A stretch of DNA of 64,000 nucleotides from Enterococcus pallens ATCC BAA-351. GTDB taxonomy: Bacteria > Bacillota > Bacilli > Lactobacillales > Enterococcaceae. Both the position numbers and the translations under genes were made by a program. The stretch covers positions 1 through 64,000 of the forward strand of contig NZ_ASWD01000009.1 of the NCBI RefSeq assembly GCF_000407485.1, given 5' to 3'. Under the pieces are notes generated by a model, which was not told where the DNA came from, searched no databases, and saw nothing but the letters and a program-made list of their open reading frames with translations. Position 1 is the stretch's first letter. Each line of letters begins with the position of its first letter. Shown in pieces: positions 1 through 8,504 of the stretch.

Positions 1-104
1 ATACAGACGCGTCTCTGTATCCCTTCTAAAAAATGTCAAAGCTTATGAGGTGAGTGTTTTACTAAGTAAAATACTGATTTGATCAGCTTTTCAAAAATGA
101 ATAA

Positions 105-404
105 AGGGACGTACATAAGAAAAAGTGTAAAAAACATAATGGATCATTCTCTGACCCCTGTGAGTCTCTTTTTAAGTGGTATATTTTTTTATCCATTAAA
201 CAGTTATCAAATCCTATTAAGGAAGTGAGGACTTCAAAAGAAGAATCTTCGAAGGATAAATAGGAACGAATAGACACAGATCTGGCCTTTGAACGAATAC
301 TTACCATTGATCGTATTAATTGGATAGGGAGATACGACCAGGAGTCTCCATATGAAATAAATGATCTGACTGATGCTGTACCTGCGACCAAGTCCGGAAA
401 ATAA
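105..404 (+). pseudogene. degenerate coding tail, unknown protein
   Basis: One frame stays open from 105 to a TAG at 261-263 and then continues in the same frame to a TAA at 402-404. The part after the TAG has protein-like composition (ERIDTDLAFERIL, then INWIGRYDQESPYE), which is unusual for chance intergenic DNA. There is no convincing start codon or ribosome site. I read it as the decayed 3' end of a gene whose beginning lies outside the window or is lost. I do not recognise the family. Besides this remnant I see nothing in positions 1-490. Confidence 0.3.
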
Positions 405-491
405 ACAAATGATTCAGCCCACTAGTTGGGAATAGAAAGCAAATAATTTTACTTAAATCAAGACACCATAAAAGGAAAGGGGCGAAAATCA

Positions 492-683
492 ATGGTTTAT
501 ATTTTATTACTGGTATTAGGACTTGTTCTGCTGTTTCAAGGATACTTGCTGGTTTCACTGATAAAGGATCAGCGTGAATTGCAGGCAAAGGTAGCCCACT
601 TGGCTCGCTCGATACAATCAAGACGACCGGAAGCAAAAAAAGCCCCATCGAAAAAAACGATAGAAAGAGGAAGGCCGCGATGA
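492..683 (+). CDS. small single-pass membrane protein
   Basis: This 63-residue protein has one hydrophobic helix at about residues 3-25, followed by a short coiled stretch and a strongly basic C-terminus rich in K and R. The N-terminus is therefore probably outside or in the membrane and the basic tail in the cytoplasm. A purine-rich ribosome site (GGAAAGGGGCG) precedes the ATG. The stop codon overlaps the start of the resolvase-like gene at 680, so the two are translationally coupled and may work as partners. I do not recognise a family. It opens the operon-like plus-strand cassette that runs to 6575. Confidence 0.6.
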   Translation: MVYILLLVLGLVLLFQGYLLVSLIKDQRELQAKVAHLARSIQSRRPEAKKAPSKKTIERGRPR

Positions 684-1423
684 ATCTGGGATATGCACGG
701 GGATATCAAATTACCCAACAACTGGATATGCTGGAAGACTATCCAGTGGATGAACTCTTTTCCGATGGGCACCAAGAAATTGAAGAGCTGAACTCTCCCA
801 CTAGTGAGTTTCAAGCGTTGTTCAACTTTGCTCAACCCGGAGATCATGTGGTAATTGTCTCCTGGGAAGTGATCTCCAGAGATTACCGACAATTACTAGG
901 CTGTTTGGAGCAACTGGAGAAGCGCGAGTTAACCATAGATGTACTCAATCTCCCGCAGCTTTCGATTGAAGAATGGCGGCAAATCTTTCTGTGGTCGCTG
1001 CGTAATGATCGATTGCTGCATCCCTTTTTGGTCAAGGCTGGCAAGGAACGAAATCGTAGCAAAGATGCTTATTCGCTATTTAGTAAAGAACCAGAAGCGC
1101 GCAAGTTGTATCGAGAAACGATTTGGCTGCTAGTCGAGAAAAAATCAGTTCGTCAGGTAGCAAAACAAAAGCGGATCCCTTTGGAGACAGTATATCGGAT
1201 TCAACAAGAACTAAAACAAATTCAGCTTGCAATCATTTTGGTCATTTGTTTCTTGCTGGCTATTTTCAGTATCAAATTGGCTGAGTCCTATTTTGATCAG
1301 TTATGGATACAAGTGGCCATTTGTGTCGTTGTTACATTAGTCATTTTGTGGAATGTGCTAGTAGATACCGATGATGACGAAGTAAAACTGACTGTCAAAG
1401 AGAAGAAAGTATCAAAAACTTAA
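680..1423 (+). CDS. membrane-anchored resolvase-like HTH protein lacking catalytic serine
   Basis: The first ~190 residues follow the small serine-recombinase layout. They begin LGYARGYQITQQLDML, matching the resolvase start GYARVSxxDQxxxxQL, then have a GDHVVIV strand, an LTIDVLNLP segment almost identical to the TIEVLNLP of the intact resolvase at 62765, and a Hin-type helix-turn-helix at ~150-175 (KKSVRQVAKQKRIPLETVYRI). The catalytic serine after YAR is replaced (G-Y), and the DRLGR arginine loop reads WEVISR, so strand cleavage is unlikely. Two transmembrane helices follow (~182-204 and ~211-229). I infer a membrane-tethered DNA-binding regulator that evolved from a resolvase. It overlaps the previous gene by 4 bases and lies 17 bases before the winged-helix gene. 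Its exact function is unknown. Confidence 0.65.
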   Translation: MNLGYARGYQITQQLDMLEDYPVDELFSDGHQEIEELNSPTSEFQALFNFAQPGDHVVIVSWEVISRDYRQLLGCLEQLEKRELTIDVLNLPQLSIEEWRQIFLWSLRNDRLLHPFLVKAGKERNRSKDAYSLFSKEPEARKLYRETIWLLVEKKSVRQVAKQKRIPLETVYRIQQELKQIQLAIILVICFLLAIFSIKLAESYFDQLWIQVAICVVVTLVILWNVLVDTDDDEVKLTVKEKKVSKT

Positions 1424-1440
1424 AGAGAAGAGGAATCAAT

Positions 1441-2205
1441 ATGCAACATGTACTAATTCTAACAAAAAATACCTTATCAGAAGAAAATATGGTCAGAAAA
1501 TTACAACAGTTGAATTTTGAAACCTTTTGTTCAACTGATCTACTTTATCATCTGCAGCAAAGAACCGCTCGTTCATTTCTTTCTTATTTTCAATGGGTGA
1601 TTTTTAGCGAAACGCTATGTGATGAGGAAGTTGAACAGTTGCTGCGTCAAACAAAAGGCCAGTCTTTACTGACTTTACGGATAACTGAGAGTCAGCCGAC
1701 AGAGGAAGAACAAACAGAATGGAAAAATTATGGACTGACTGACTGGCTATTAAGTGAAGCGACCTTTACTGCAATTCGTGAAAAGATAAGCTGTTTGCAA
1801 AAGCAACTACAAAAAGGGATGGTAACAGGGAGTCAAATCCTGAACTTTCCAATTATAGCTAACGCTCCTGGGAATAACGGATTGGAAGCCTTGATAAAAA
1901 GTTTATCAAAAACGGAAAAACGAGTCTTGCAAAATTTAATTCAAGCACATCCTGGCAATGATGTGCTTTCTCGCAAAGATTTGTGTGAGCAGTTATGGTG
2001 TGACGGTGAAACCGCATCTAATCTGAGCCAGCTGTCTTGTTTGATTAATAAATTGAAGCGAAAACTTGAGCTGCACGGGATTTCTGGTGAATCCATCACT
2101 ACATTATGGGGAAGAGGCTACAAATTAAGTAATGAATTCTATGAATATTGGGTGGAAAACAACCAACAGGATGAAGATGTAGTCCAATGCTTAGTAACAA
2201 AATAA
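1441..2205 (+). CDS. OmpR-type winged-helix regulator with degenerate receiver
   Basis: This 254-residue protein has an N-terminal part that looks like a receiver fold (HVLILTKNTLSEENMVRKL at the start, then WVIFSETL where the phosphoacceptor aspartate would be expected). I see no acidic pocket or phosphoacceptor Asp. Residues ~155-232 form a Trans_reg_C winged helix (LSKTEKRVLQNLIQ, then LSQLSCLINKLKRKLE and the wing TLWGRGYKL). It is therefore a DNA-binding transcription factor probably not controlled by phosphorylation. It follows the membrane-anchored resolvase-like gene closely with ribosome site AAGAGAAGAGG, and is the likely regulator of the downstream NlpC/P60 and lectin genes; that role is inferred from position. 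Confidence 0.75.
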   Translation: MQHVLILTKNTLSEENMVRKLQQLNFETFCSTDLLYHLQQRTARSFLSYFQWVIFSETLCDEEVEQLLRQTKGQSLLTLRITESQPTEEEQTEWKNYGLTDWLLSEATFTAIREKISCLQKQLQKGMVTGSQILNFPIIANAPGNNGLEALIKSLSKTEKRVLQNLIQAHPGNDVLSRKDLCEQLWCDGETASNLSQLSCLINKLKRKLELHGISGESITTLWGRGYKLSNEFYEYWVENNQQDEDVVQCLVTK

Positions 2206-2285
2206 AAAACGTCAACCAGTAAAATAAGGAACTTATTTATAACAACAAGAGCAAGAACATAATAGTTAAAGGTTCAATCAACAAA

Positions 2286-2780
2286 GTGAAGAAAGTGACT
2301 AATATGGCAGAAAAGTTGACTCAGCTAGAAAAGGAAATTCAAAAACGGATCATTCAATTAAGAGATGCAGATCAGAAAAAGATTTTTTTCCAACTGGACG
2401 GTTGGTTTAAAACCCTAAGTTCAGTAAAAGAAATCGAAAGTGTATATAAAACTGATGATGTTCGAGCTAAAGAATACACTAAACTAATCGAAAAGATTAT
2501 GCAGCAACAAAAAGATTTGGACAAAAGACAAAATGAACATGCAGCGAAACAAAAACTATTACAAGCAATCATTGATAAACAAATCTCCAGCAAAAAGCAG
2601 TTAGAGCGAGAGATAAAGAAAAATGAAGATCTATTAAGTAGGATTCAAGAAGAAGAACGGCAGCAGGAGTTAGTTATACGGACAGAACAGGAAGTACTGT
2701 GGGAGCAAGTAGTTTTAGATCAGAGAATGGACAGCGTTGAAGAAGGAAATAAAAAAAAAAGCCATTGTTCTATCAGCTAA
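2286..2780 (+). CDS. coiled-coil protein, N-terminal part of a split NlpC/P60 hydrolase
   Basis: The product is 164 residues, almost entirely helical and charged, with long K/E/Q heptad-like stretches (roughly residues 60-150). There is no signal peptide. The GTG at 2286 and the ATG at 2304 are both possible starts; neither has a strong ribosome site. The frame ends in KKKSHCSIS just after a run of ten A (2751-2760). With nine A the frame would run directly into the NlpC/P60 domain encoded from ~2761, giving a coiled-coil plus NlpC/P60 protein of about 275 residues, a known layout of Gram-positive cell-wall hydrolases such as CwlO/PcsB-like proteins. I treat this and the next entry as two halves of one gene. 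Confidence 0.6.
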   Translation: MKKVTNMAEKLTQLEKEIQKRIIQLRDADQKKIFFQLDGWFKTLSSVKEIESVYKTDDVRAKEYTKLIEKIMQQQKDLDKRQNEHAAKQKLLQAIIDKQISSKKQLEREIKKNEDLLSRIQEEERQQELVIRTEQEVLWEQVVLDQRMDSVEEGNKKKSHCSIS

Positions 2781-3096
2781 ACAATATCTAGGTGTTTCCT
2801 ATGTCTGGGGCGGCACCACGCCCAACGGATTTGACTGCAGCGGCTTTATTCAATGGGTGTTTGCGCAAAATGGCATTGGCTTGCCTCGCACAAGTCAATC
2901 TCAGCAGATAGCTGCCAAAGAAGTCCCTTTGACTGAAGTTCAACCAGGAGATTTAGTTTTCTGGGGGAAACCAGCATACCATGTAGGATTGTACATAGGT
3001 GATGATTGCTTTATTCAGGCATTACAGCCTGGGGATGTAGTAAAAGTATCTCACGTTAGTTATTATCCCTTCGAAAGTGCTGGGCGAGTATTATAG
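2737..3096 (+). CDS. NlpC/P60 endopeptidase domain, out of frame with upstream coiled coil
   Basis: From position ~2761 the protein is a complete NlpC/P60 peptidoglycan endopeptidase core: YLGVSYVWGG, the catalytic cysteine in FDCSGF, LPRTSQSQQ, PGDLVFWG and the catalytic histidine in AYHVGLYIG. Enzymes of this family cut D-glutamyl-(meso-DAP or Lys) bonds in stem peptides. The open frame could begin at TTG 2737, but there is no signal peptide and no independent ribosome site, so separate expression is doubtful. It is more likely made by a frameshift (transcriptional slippage on A10, or a phase-variable tract) from the gene starting at 2286. If the tract is fixed at ten A, this is a broken gene. 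Confidence 0.65.
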   Translation: MKKEIKKKAIVLSAKQYLGVSYVWGGTTPNGFDCSGFIQWVFAQNGIGLPRTSQSQQIAAKEVPLTEVQPGDLVFWGKPAYHVGLYIGDDCFIQALQPGDVVKVSHVSYYPFESAGRVL

Positions 3097-3347
3097 AGCC
3101 CTATTGTGTAAAACATTACTTAACTCAATGAATATTGATTTAAGTAGATTGGATTATGTGAAGCTAGTAAAAATCAAAACAATGTATCAGGAGTTTTTGT
3201 AATTAAGAATTACAAATAATAGTTAGTTTGGTCGGAGCCTATCAGTTGTTTAAAAAATACATAAAGGACCAGCTATCCAAGCCCAGTAAAATTCCAATTT
3301 GATAAAGATTCAAGTATTAAATAACAAGTAGGAGGTAATATAACAAG

Positions 3348-6300
3348 ATGATTAAATATCAGAATGTAAAAAGAGGGCGAAGGAAGCCTCAATATATTTT
3401 TGCTCTGCTGGTAGGGGCTGCAGTGATAGCGACAGCCTTGATCTTGTATACAAAAACAGAATCACCGAATAAAGTTCAGGCTTCATCTGTGGTTTCTAAT
3501 GGAGATTTTCGTTTAACTGCGAAGAATAGCTGGGACAATACCGCCAAGAAAAGTTATATTGATTTGAAATGGGACAAAATCAACAACTTAACCCAGTCAG
3601 GGTACAAGCTCTATCAATCAGAGGACCAAGGGAACAATTGGAACTCTCGTTCGATGTCGTATGGGAAAAGTATCAATGTATTGAATGTCTATCCAGATAG
3701 AAGTGACTCTAATACCTTGAAGGGCTGGATGGATGGGCTAAATTTGAAGTCCAAAGACGGGAGTAATTTAATTCAAGTAACTGCAGTCTCACAAGCTGCA
3801 TTTAATGTGAATCCCGACGCATATTTGAAAGGCGAATCGGATGACTACCAACAGGATGTTATTATGTTTGGTAGCTGGGACAGTAACAATGAGAAAGACA
3901 TTTCCGAAACAGCTGCTCAGGCAACGGTCAAGTTCATTGATTCAGGACGAGGTGTATTATTTGGTCATGATACGGTTTACAAAGCCGAGTATTACAGTGT
4001 AAAAAAGAATTGGTGGAAATACTTTCATGACCAGAAGGATTATTTAGGTGTCGGTCACGAGAGCGTTATGGAAAGTTCGGTCGGGCTTAATGATACTAAG
4101 TATTGGACTAGTTCACAAAAAGTAAAAATTATAAATGATGGTTACTTGATGAAATATCCTTTTGAGATGGCGGATGGACTTGTATTGACGATTCCATATA
4201 CGCATAATATTGAACTAAGCAAGAAAAGTGTTGGAACCGTCTGGGCGGAATTAATTGAACCATCAGGAGCGTTTCCTAATCCAATTTATGAAGATGAAGT
4301 TTGGCGTGGTGGTTGGTATTTAAAAACCAATAACAATGTTGCGATGATTCAAACAGGTCACAGTGGAGGTCAATCGACTCAAGATGAACAAAAAATTATT
4401 GCGAATGTCTTGTACAATCTGGCTCAAGTGTCCTTTGAAAATAATGCGACGGACTACTCGGTAATTGATGATCAAGGTCCAGCCAAGCCTAAAGTTACAG
4501 TGAGAAACAGTAACGGAAAGGATTTAAGTTTACAAGTAAATGCTGTTGACAAAGGTAAGGATTATCAGTTCTATGTTGAAGCGGACACAAAGAATCAGGG
4601 GGGATTAAAGTCAGACGTAGTAAAAGAGACAGTGACTAGTAATGTTGCTGGCTACTTCTTTGAGTTATCTGATTCTCCGAACAGTACCTTAATTGACCGA
4701 GTGAATAGCTTAAAGGATACTTTTGGCCGAATTGATCCTAGTAAGTTTGACTTGTACGTAGCGCCAGATAGTAATGCAACGGACTATAACACCTCTGGCA
4801 ATAAGATTGTCTCAGCAGACAATGTTATCGGCAAATATCTTCATGTTGTTGCCGTCGATCGTGCCAATAATATTGGAGAGATTGACAGCCAGCGAGTACC
4901 AGACATTACTAGACCGATGGGGTTCGGATTGGAACGAACGGAGGACGAAGCGAAAATCATTGATCTAACGATGGATGACGCAGCTATCAGCAATCGGATG
5001 AAATCAATTGAGATTCAGATTCCTAAAAATTCTGAGATCAAGAATTTTAAGTCATTACAGTTACCAGACAAGTGGTACTCTTTTGAAAACAGTGAAACCA
5101 GTAGCTACTATTCTTTCAGTTTCGCGATGGAAGCTCATAATGATCGGACTACTATACAATCATTTTTGGAATCGTTGCGTTTTACTATAAAAAATAGTGT
5201 CAATGATCCAGGACGGATAAATATTATATTCCATGAGAAAATTTATACTTCGTGGGTTGATCCAAACGGAGCCAATCATTATTATGTCTTTATGCCAGAA
5301 ATGTCTTCACCGGGTAAGAACTGGTTCCAAGCCTATAATAGTGCCAAACAACTAAGGTATAAGCAATTGACTGGGTATCTGGCAACAATTACCTCATCAG
5401 AGGAGCACGATTTTATTTTTAATAATATTTCCAAGGAACCCGGATGGTTAGGTGGGACACGAGCAGTTATCAATACTGGTAATCGTAAAATCAATGATGA
5501 AACCACTGTGCCACAGAACGCCTCTGAGTATAACATCTCCTTAAAAGATTGGTATTGGGTGGACGGGCCAGAAGCAGGACAAGTATTCTATAATGGAATG
5601 CATTATAGTGAAGGCAAAACGCCTACTGGAGCATACAATGGTTTTGTTTCTACGGAACCGAATAATTCAAATAATGATGAGTATACGCTGCAGTTTGCTC
5701 AAGAGAACAGTAAATATTGGAACGACTTATCGGGTGTCCGAGAGTTTAGTGCTGGGAATCATGGATATTACGTAGAATTCTCTGAATACGGTGGACAAAA
5801 AGAAGGAATCGAAGAAACCGATATAGGTTGGACTGCAGAAATGCCGCAAAAAATTACCCTCCAAGCCTATGAAGAACGAGGAACACGCCTCCCATATGGT
5901 GATTTGGTTTACGATCAACAGTTACGTTTAGGAAAAGCCATTACTGCTGAACCTAAAGCTATTGACCTGTATAAATTTGTAGAGCTGCGAGATATGACAG
6001 ATGCTTCAAGAAATTTGAATTATATAATAGGAACTCAGCACCAGGAAGGGAAGCTAATTTATACGTCTCAAGGAGCTCGGTTGCATGCTAGGCAAGCAAT
6101 TTTGAATGCGAATGGCGATATTCCGGTACCTAAGGAAGGTTACTTAACTATTAGAAACCAGCGATTCAATAATAATAATCCAACCATGGATACTACGTAT
6201 CAAAACAATCGTATTCTTTCGTCTGGCAAACAAGAAGATAATCCCAACTTTACTGATGTAATTTTCTCGACGGCACATCAAAAAGATGGCCAGGACGCAT

Positions 6301-6575
6301 CATTATTTGAAGTGATGGTACCAGCTTATTACCAATATGAAGGTTATCACTTAACGACTCAGCAGCAGGATCCAAATGGCGCAAGTCATCAGACAAATAC
6401 AACAATAACACCAGGTATACCAGAGATCAGTCGCGACAGCTTTTATACCGATCAGGAGCAGTGGTTGACCATCTATGTACGATCTACTAAAAGAGATGGA
6501 AAGACCCCAGAACTTTATAGTTGGGATTATGAACGAAATAAATTTGACAAAGTTCATACCATTATTCCACAGTAA
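3348..6575 (+). CDS. large surface or secreted protein with C-type lectin domain
   Basis: This 1075-residue protein has a basic N-terminus and a membrane segment at ~17-36, then KVQASSVVSNG, which could be a signal-peptide cut site or a membrane anchor. A long N-terminal region (~45-330; FGSWDSNNEKDIS, GRGVLFGHDT, QTGHSGGQ) is a globular domain I do not name. Residues ~635-815 form a C-type lectin fold: YYVFMPEM, a TGYLATITSSEEHDF helix, WLGGTR, the EPN motif typical of mannose-type calcium-dependent lectins (near 770) and WNDL near 790. No LPXTG or WxL anchor is visible. Ribosome site AGGAGG precedes the ATG by ~11 bases. It ends the cassette and is probably its effector: an extracellular glycan-binding protein. 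Confidence 0.75.
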   Translation: MIKYQNVKRGRRKPQYIFALLVGAAVIATALILYTKTESPNKVQASSVVSNGDFRLTAKNSWDNTAKKSYIDLKWDKINNLTQSGYKLYQSEDQGNNWNSRSMSYGKSINVLNVYPDRSDSNTLKGWMDGLNLKSKDGSNLIQVTAVSQAAFNVNPDAYLKGESDDYQQDVIMFGSWDSNNEKDISETAAQATVKFIDSGRGVLFGHDTVYKAEYYSVKKNWWKYFHDQKDYLGVGHESVMESSVGLNDTKYWTSSQKVKIINDGYLMKYPFEMADGLVLTIPYTHNIELSKKSVGTVWAELIEPSGAFPNPIYEDEVWRGGWYLKTNNNVAMIQTGHSGGQSTQDEQKIIANVLYNLAQVSFENNATDYSVIDDQGPAKPKVTVRNSNGKDLSLQVNAVDKGKDYQFYVEADTKNQGGLKSDVVKETVTSNVAGYFFELSDSPNSTLIDRVNSLKDTFGRIDPSKFDLYVAPDSNATDYNTSGNKIVSADNVIGKYLHVVAVDRANNIGEIDSQRVPDITRPMGFGLERTEDEAKIIDLTMDDAAISNRMKSIEIQIPKNSEIKNFKSLQLPDKWYSFENSETSSYYSFSFAMEAHNDRTTIQSFLESLRFTIKNSVNDPGRINIIFHEKIYTSWVDPNGANHYYVFMPEMSSPGKNWFQAYNSAKQLRYKQLTGYLATITSSEEHDFIFNNISKEPGWLGGTRAVINTGNRKINDETTVPQNASEYNISLKDWYWVDGPEAGQVFYNGMHYSEGKTPTGAYNGFVSTEPNNSNNDEYTLQFAQENSKYWNDLSGVREFSAGNHGYYVEFSEYGGQKEGIEETDIGWTAEMPQKITLQAYEERGTRLPYGDLVYDQQLRLGKAITAEPKAIDLYKFVELRDMTDASRNLNYIIGTQHQEGKLIYTSQGARLHARQAILNANGDIPVPKEGYLTIRNQRFNNNNPTMDTTYQNNRILSSGKQEDNPNFTDVIFSTAHQKDGQDASLFEVMVPAYYQYEGYHLTTQQQDPNGASHQTNTTITPGIPEISRDSFYTDQEQWLTIYVRSTKRDGKTPELYSWDYERNKFDKVHTIIPQ

Positions 6576-6619
6576 AAATGATTAGAACCAAATAAAGAAT
6601 CGGAAGTGTCTATTATATA

Positions 6620-6695
6620 GGGCTCTAAATTAAATAGTGTTGTTTCAATAAAATCACTTTAAGATGATTTAAACAATGTCGCAGAGGTTCTGTTG
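6620..6695. repeat. ISL3-like terminus remnant, copy 1
   Basis: The stretch starts GGCTCTAAATTAAATAGTG and ends GATTTAAACAATGTCGCAGAG. It matches a second copy at 7698-7798 that differs by scattered substitutions and an inserted hairpin. GGCTCT-n-TCAAATA-like ends are typical of ISL3-family elements, so I read both as decayed ISL3 ends. No transposase accompanies either copy. Confidence 0.4.
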
Positions 6696-6839
6696 GATCA
6701 GCACTCTCTTACAAAGATAGCGTAATATTAGTAAAATATTTGTCTAGTAAAATTGATACCTTACAAAGGTAAGTGTACGATACTGAGGCATATTTAAAAA
6801 TTGGATCAATGTCTATTAAGAGCTCGGTGAAGAATTATT

Positions 6840-7250
6840 TTTTCGAAAGCGAAAAAAAAAGTTATTCTGTTAAATTCAAGATGGGTGCGATTGAATTATA
6901 TCAGATAAGTGAGCTGTCCTATCGTTAATTGCCAATGGACTAGGCTCTCAAAGACGAAAGAATAAATCGTATGAATCATCGACAGTCTCTGAGAATCGTT
7001 CAAATTAGTTGAGCTTCTTGAAACTTTAAAATTTCCTAAATCAAACTTTATGTATTAGCAAAAACGGTTCGATCGAGAGAAGCCAGATCAGTAAATCGAA
7101 GATGAAATGCTCAAAATAAGAAAAAAGCACAAGGATTATGGCTGCTTACGTATGACAAATAATTGTGAAATTGAGAATTTCAAATAAACAAGAAGAAGGT
7201 TTAACGTTTGATTCGAAAGCTAGGAATTGAAGTCTGATCTTTCATGAGAA
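6840..7250 (+). pseudogene. degenerate IS3/IS150-family transposase remnant
   Basis: No long open frame exists, but reading fragments in shifting frames gives recognisable pieces. Near 6858-6940 there is SVKFKMGAIELYQ followed by ELSYR, like the start of an OrfA. Near 7107-7200 there is MLKIRKKHKDYGCLRMTN, matching the IRKxHKDYGYRRMTxxL segment of IS150-type OrfB, followed by out-of-frame remains of the NKKKVxRLIRKLGI segment. Multiple stops and shifts show it has long been dead. The rest of 6576-7385 contains only this remnant, the ISL3-like end and the promoter region of the next small gene. Confidence 0.45.
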
Positions 7251-7385
7251 AGCCTATCTTTTTGGGGTCTCTACCGGACTACAAAATTTGGATTTACAAG
7301 AAGACGGGTTAAAAAAATTTAGTTGTGAGAAATTTTTTTTAATTAAGAGTAAAATGAGATTAAAGAATAGAAAGGATGAGTTATT

Positions 7386-7574
7386 ATGTCTATCCAAGAT
7401 AAATTAGATCAAGTCAAGAAAAAAGCAGAGGAATTGAAGAACGAAGGTAAAGAATTAGGTGAAGCTTATTCAGAAGAAGGTAAAAAAGTTGGAAAAGAGT
7501 ATGCAGAAAAAGGTAAATCAATTGCTAAGGATTTCAAAGAGATGGGAAAAGATGTGAAGAGAAGATTCAAATAA
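7386..7574 (+). CDS. small lysine-rich amphipathic helical protein
   Basis: The product is 62 residues: very hydrophilic, K/E-rich, with loose 11-residue repeats (KKAEELKNEGKEL, then SEEGKKVGKEYAEKGK) and no cysteine. This composition recalls late-embryogenesis-abundant-like or YtxH/CsbD-like stress proteins, but I cannot assign a family. A good ribosome site (GAAAGGATGAG) precedes the ATG and an AT-rich promoter-like region (AAAATGAGATTAAAGAAT) lies just upstream, so it is probably expressed on its own between two decayed insertion sequences. Confidence 0.55.
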   Translation: MSIQDKLDQVKKKAEELKNEGKELGEAYSEEGKKVGKEYAEKGKSIAKDFKEMGKDVKRRFK

Positions 7575-7697
7575 CTATTAATAAATTATCTGAGCTAGGC
7601 TTTAAAGTCTAATCTCTAAATGGTCAAGAAAAGTAGAGGATGTGACATAAGTCTTTAAAAAAATGCCAGTGAAATGACGGAAAAACCGTTCATTTCA

Positions 7698-7798
7698 GGC
7701 TCTAAGTCAATAGTGTTGTTTTAACCAAATCACCTTAAGGGAACGCTTCGGCGTTTCCTTTTTTTCGCATGATTTAAATGATGTCGCAGAGATTCTGT
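7698..7798. repeat. ISL3-like terminus remnant, copy 2
   Basis: This is the second copy of the repeat at 6620-6695, here with an extra GGAACGCTTCGGCGTTTCC hairpin and T-run in the middle. It ends exactly where the IS66 left end (GTAAGCG) begins at 7799, so the IS66 element inserted into an older ISL3-like sequence. Apart from this repeat, positions 7575-7884 hold only the IS66 left end and leader. Confidence 0.4.
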
Positions 7799-7884
7799 GT
7801 AAGCGTCCTATAGTAGAGCGGCGGCTAGAAGACGATACCCCTTGTTGTTAGAATTGGTGTATAAACAACGAGGAGGTTTTTTCC

Positions 7885-8091
7885 ATGGAGAAAAATGATA
7901 TCGTACCCATTCAATTAATTGATTCCAAAAAATCGACCACTTCCGCCTCTCCAGCCAACCCCAAAGTCGCCGCTCGAATCAAAATAGGACAAGCTGATGC
8001 TTATATTTACAATGGAACGGACAAATATATTCTAGCTACGATCTTGAAGGAGCTGAGTTTCCATGCTTCTCGACTTCAATCAAATTCCTAA
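7885..8091 (+). CDS. IS66 accessory protein TnpA
   Basis: This 68-residue protein matches the small IS66 OrfA layout, with the closing segment ARIKIGQADAYIYNGTDKY followed by LATILKEL. It is preceded by an excellent ribosome site (GAGGAGG) and overlaps the tnpB start at 8063. It appears intact, although the rest of the element is not. In IS66 this protein is needed for transposition but its biochemical role is not established. Confidence 0.75.
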   Translation: MEKNDIVPIQLIDSKKSTTSASPANPKVAARIKIGQADAYIYNGTDKYILATILKELSFHASRLQSNS

Positions 8092-8405
8092 TATTTTTAT
8101 CGTATGTGGGAAGACGGATTTGCGTAAAGGAATTGATTGTCTGGCTGCGTTTGTCACAGAAACCTATCAATTAGATGTCTTTGATCAGGCACTCTTTCTC
8201 TTTTGTGGGACAAGATCGGATCGCTTTAAGGCAATTTATTGGGAAGGAAACGGCTTCCTTTTGCTTTACAAAAGATTTGAAAATGGACCAATGACCAATC
8301 AGAAGTGAAAAAAATAAATGTTCAGCAGTTAAAACGATTGCTTTCAGGGTTCGCCATTGAAGAAAAAAAGACGATTCACAGAAGCACCCCAGGTGCATAT
8401 TTTTA
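8063..8405 (+). pseudogene. IS66 TnpB, frameshifted
   Basis: The frame opens with the family signature (IFIVCGKTDLRKGIDCLAAF, then LFLFCGTRSDRFKAIYWEG, then GFLLLYKRFENG). At about 8280 it shifts: the expected continuation (KWTNDQSEVKKI, QQLKRLLSGF) is found in another frame up to a stop at 8403-8405, while the original frame stops at 8308. A small deletion near FENG explains this. TnpB of IS66 is a helper protein of unknown biochemistry. Confidence 0.75.
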
Positions 8406-8504
8406 ACAGTAAAAACGCTGATTTCATGCGGTTTTTACTGTTTTTTCTTTGTCAAAAATGGTATAATAATAACAAGGAACATAAAGGGGAAGAGGTGAAA
8501 TCTC

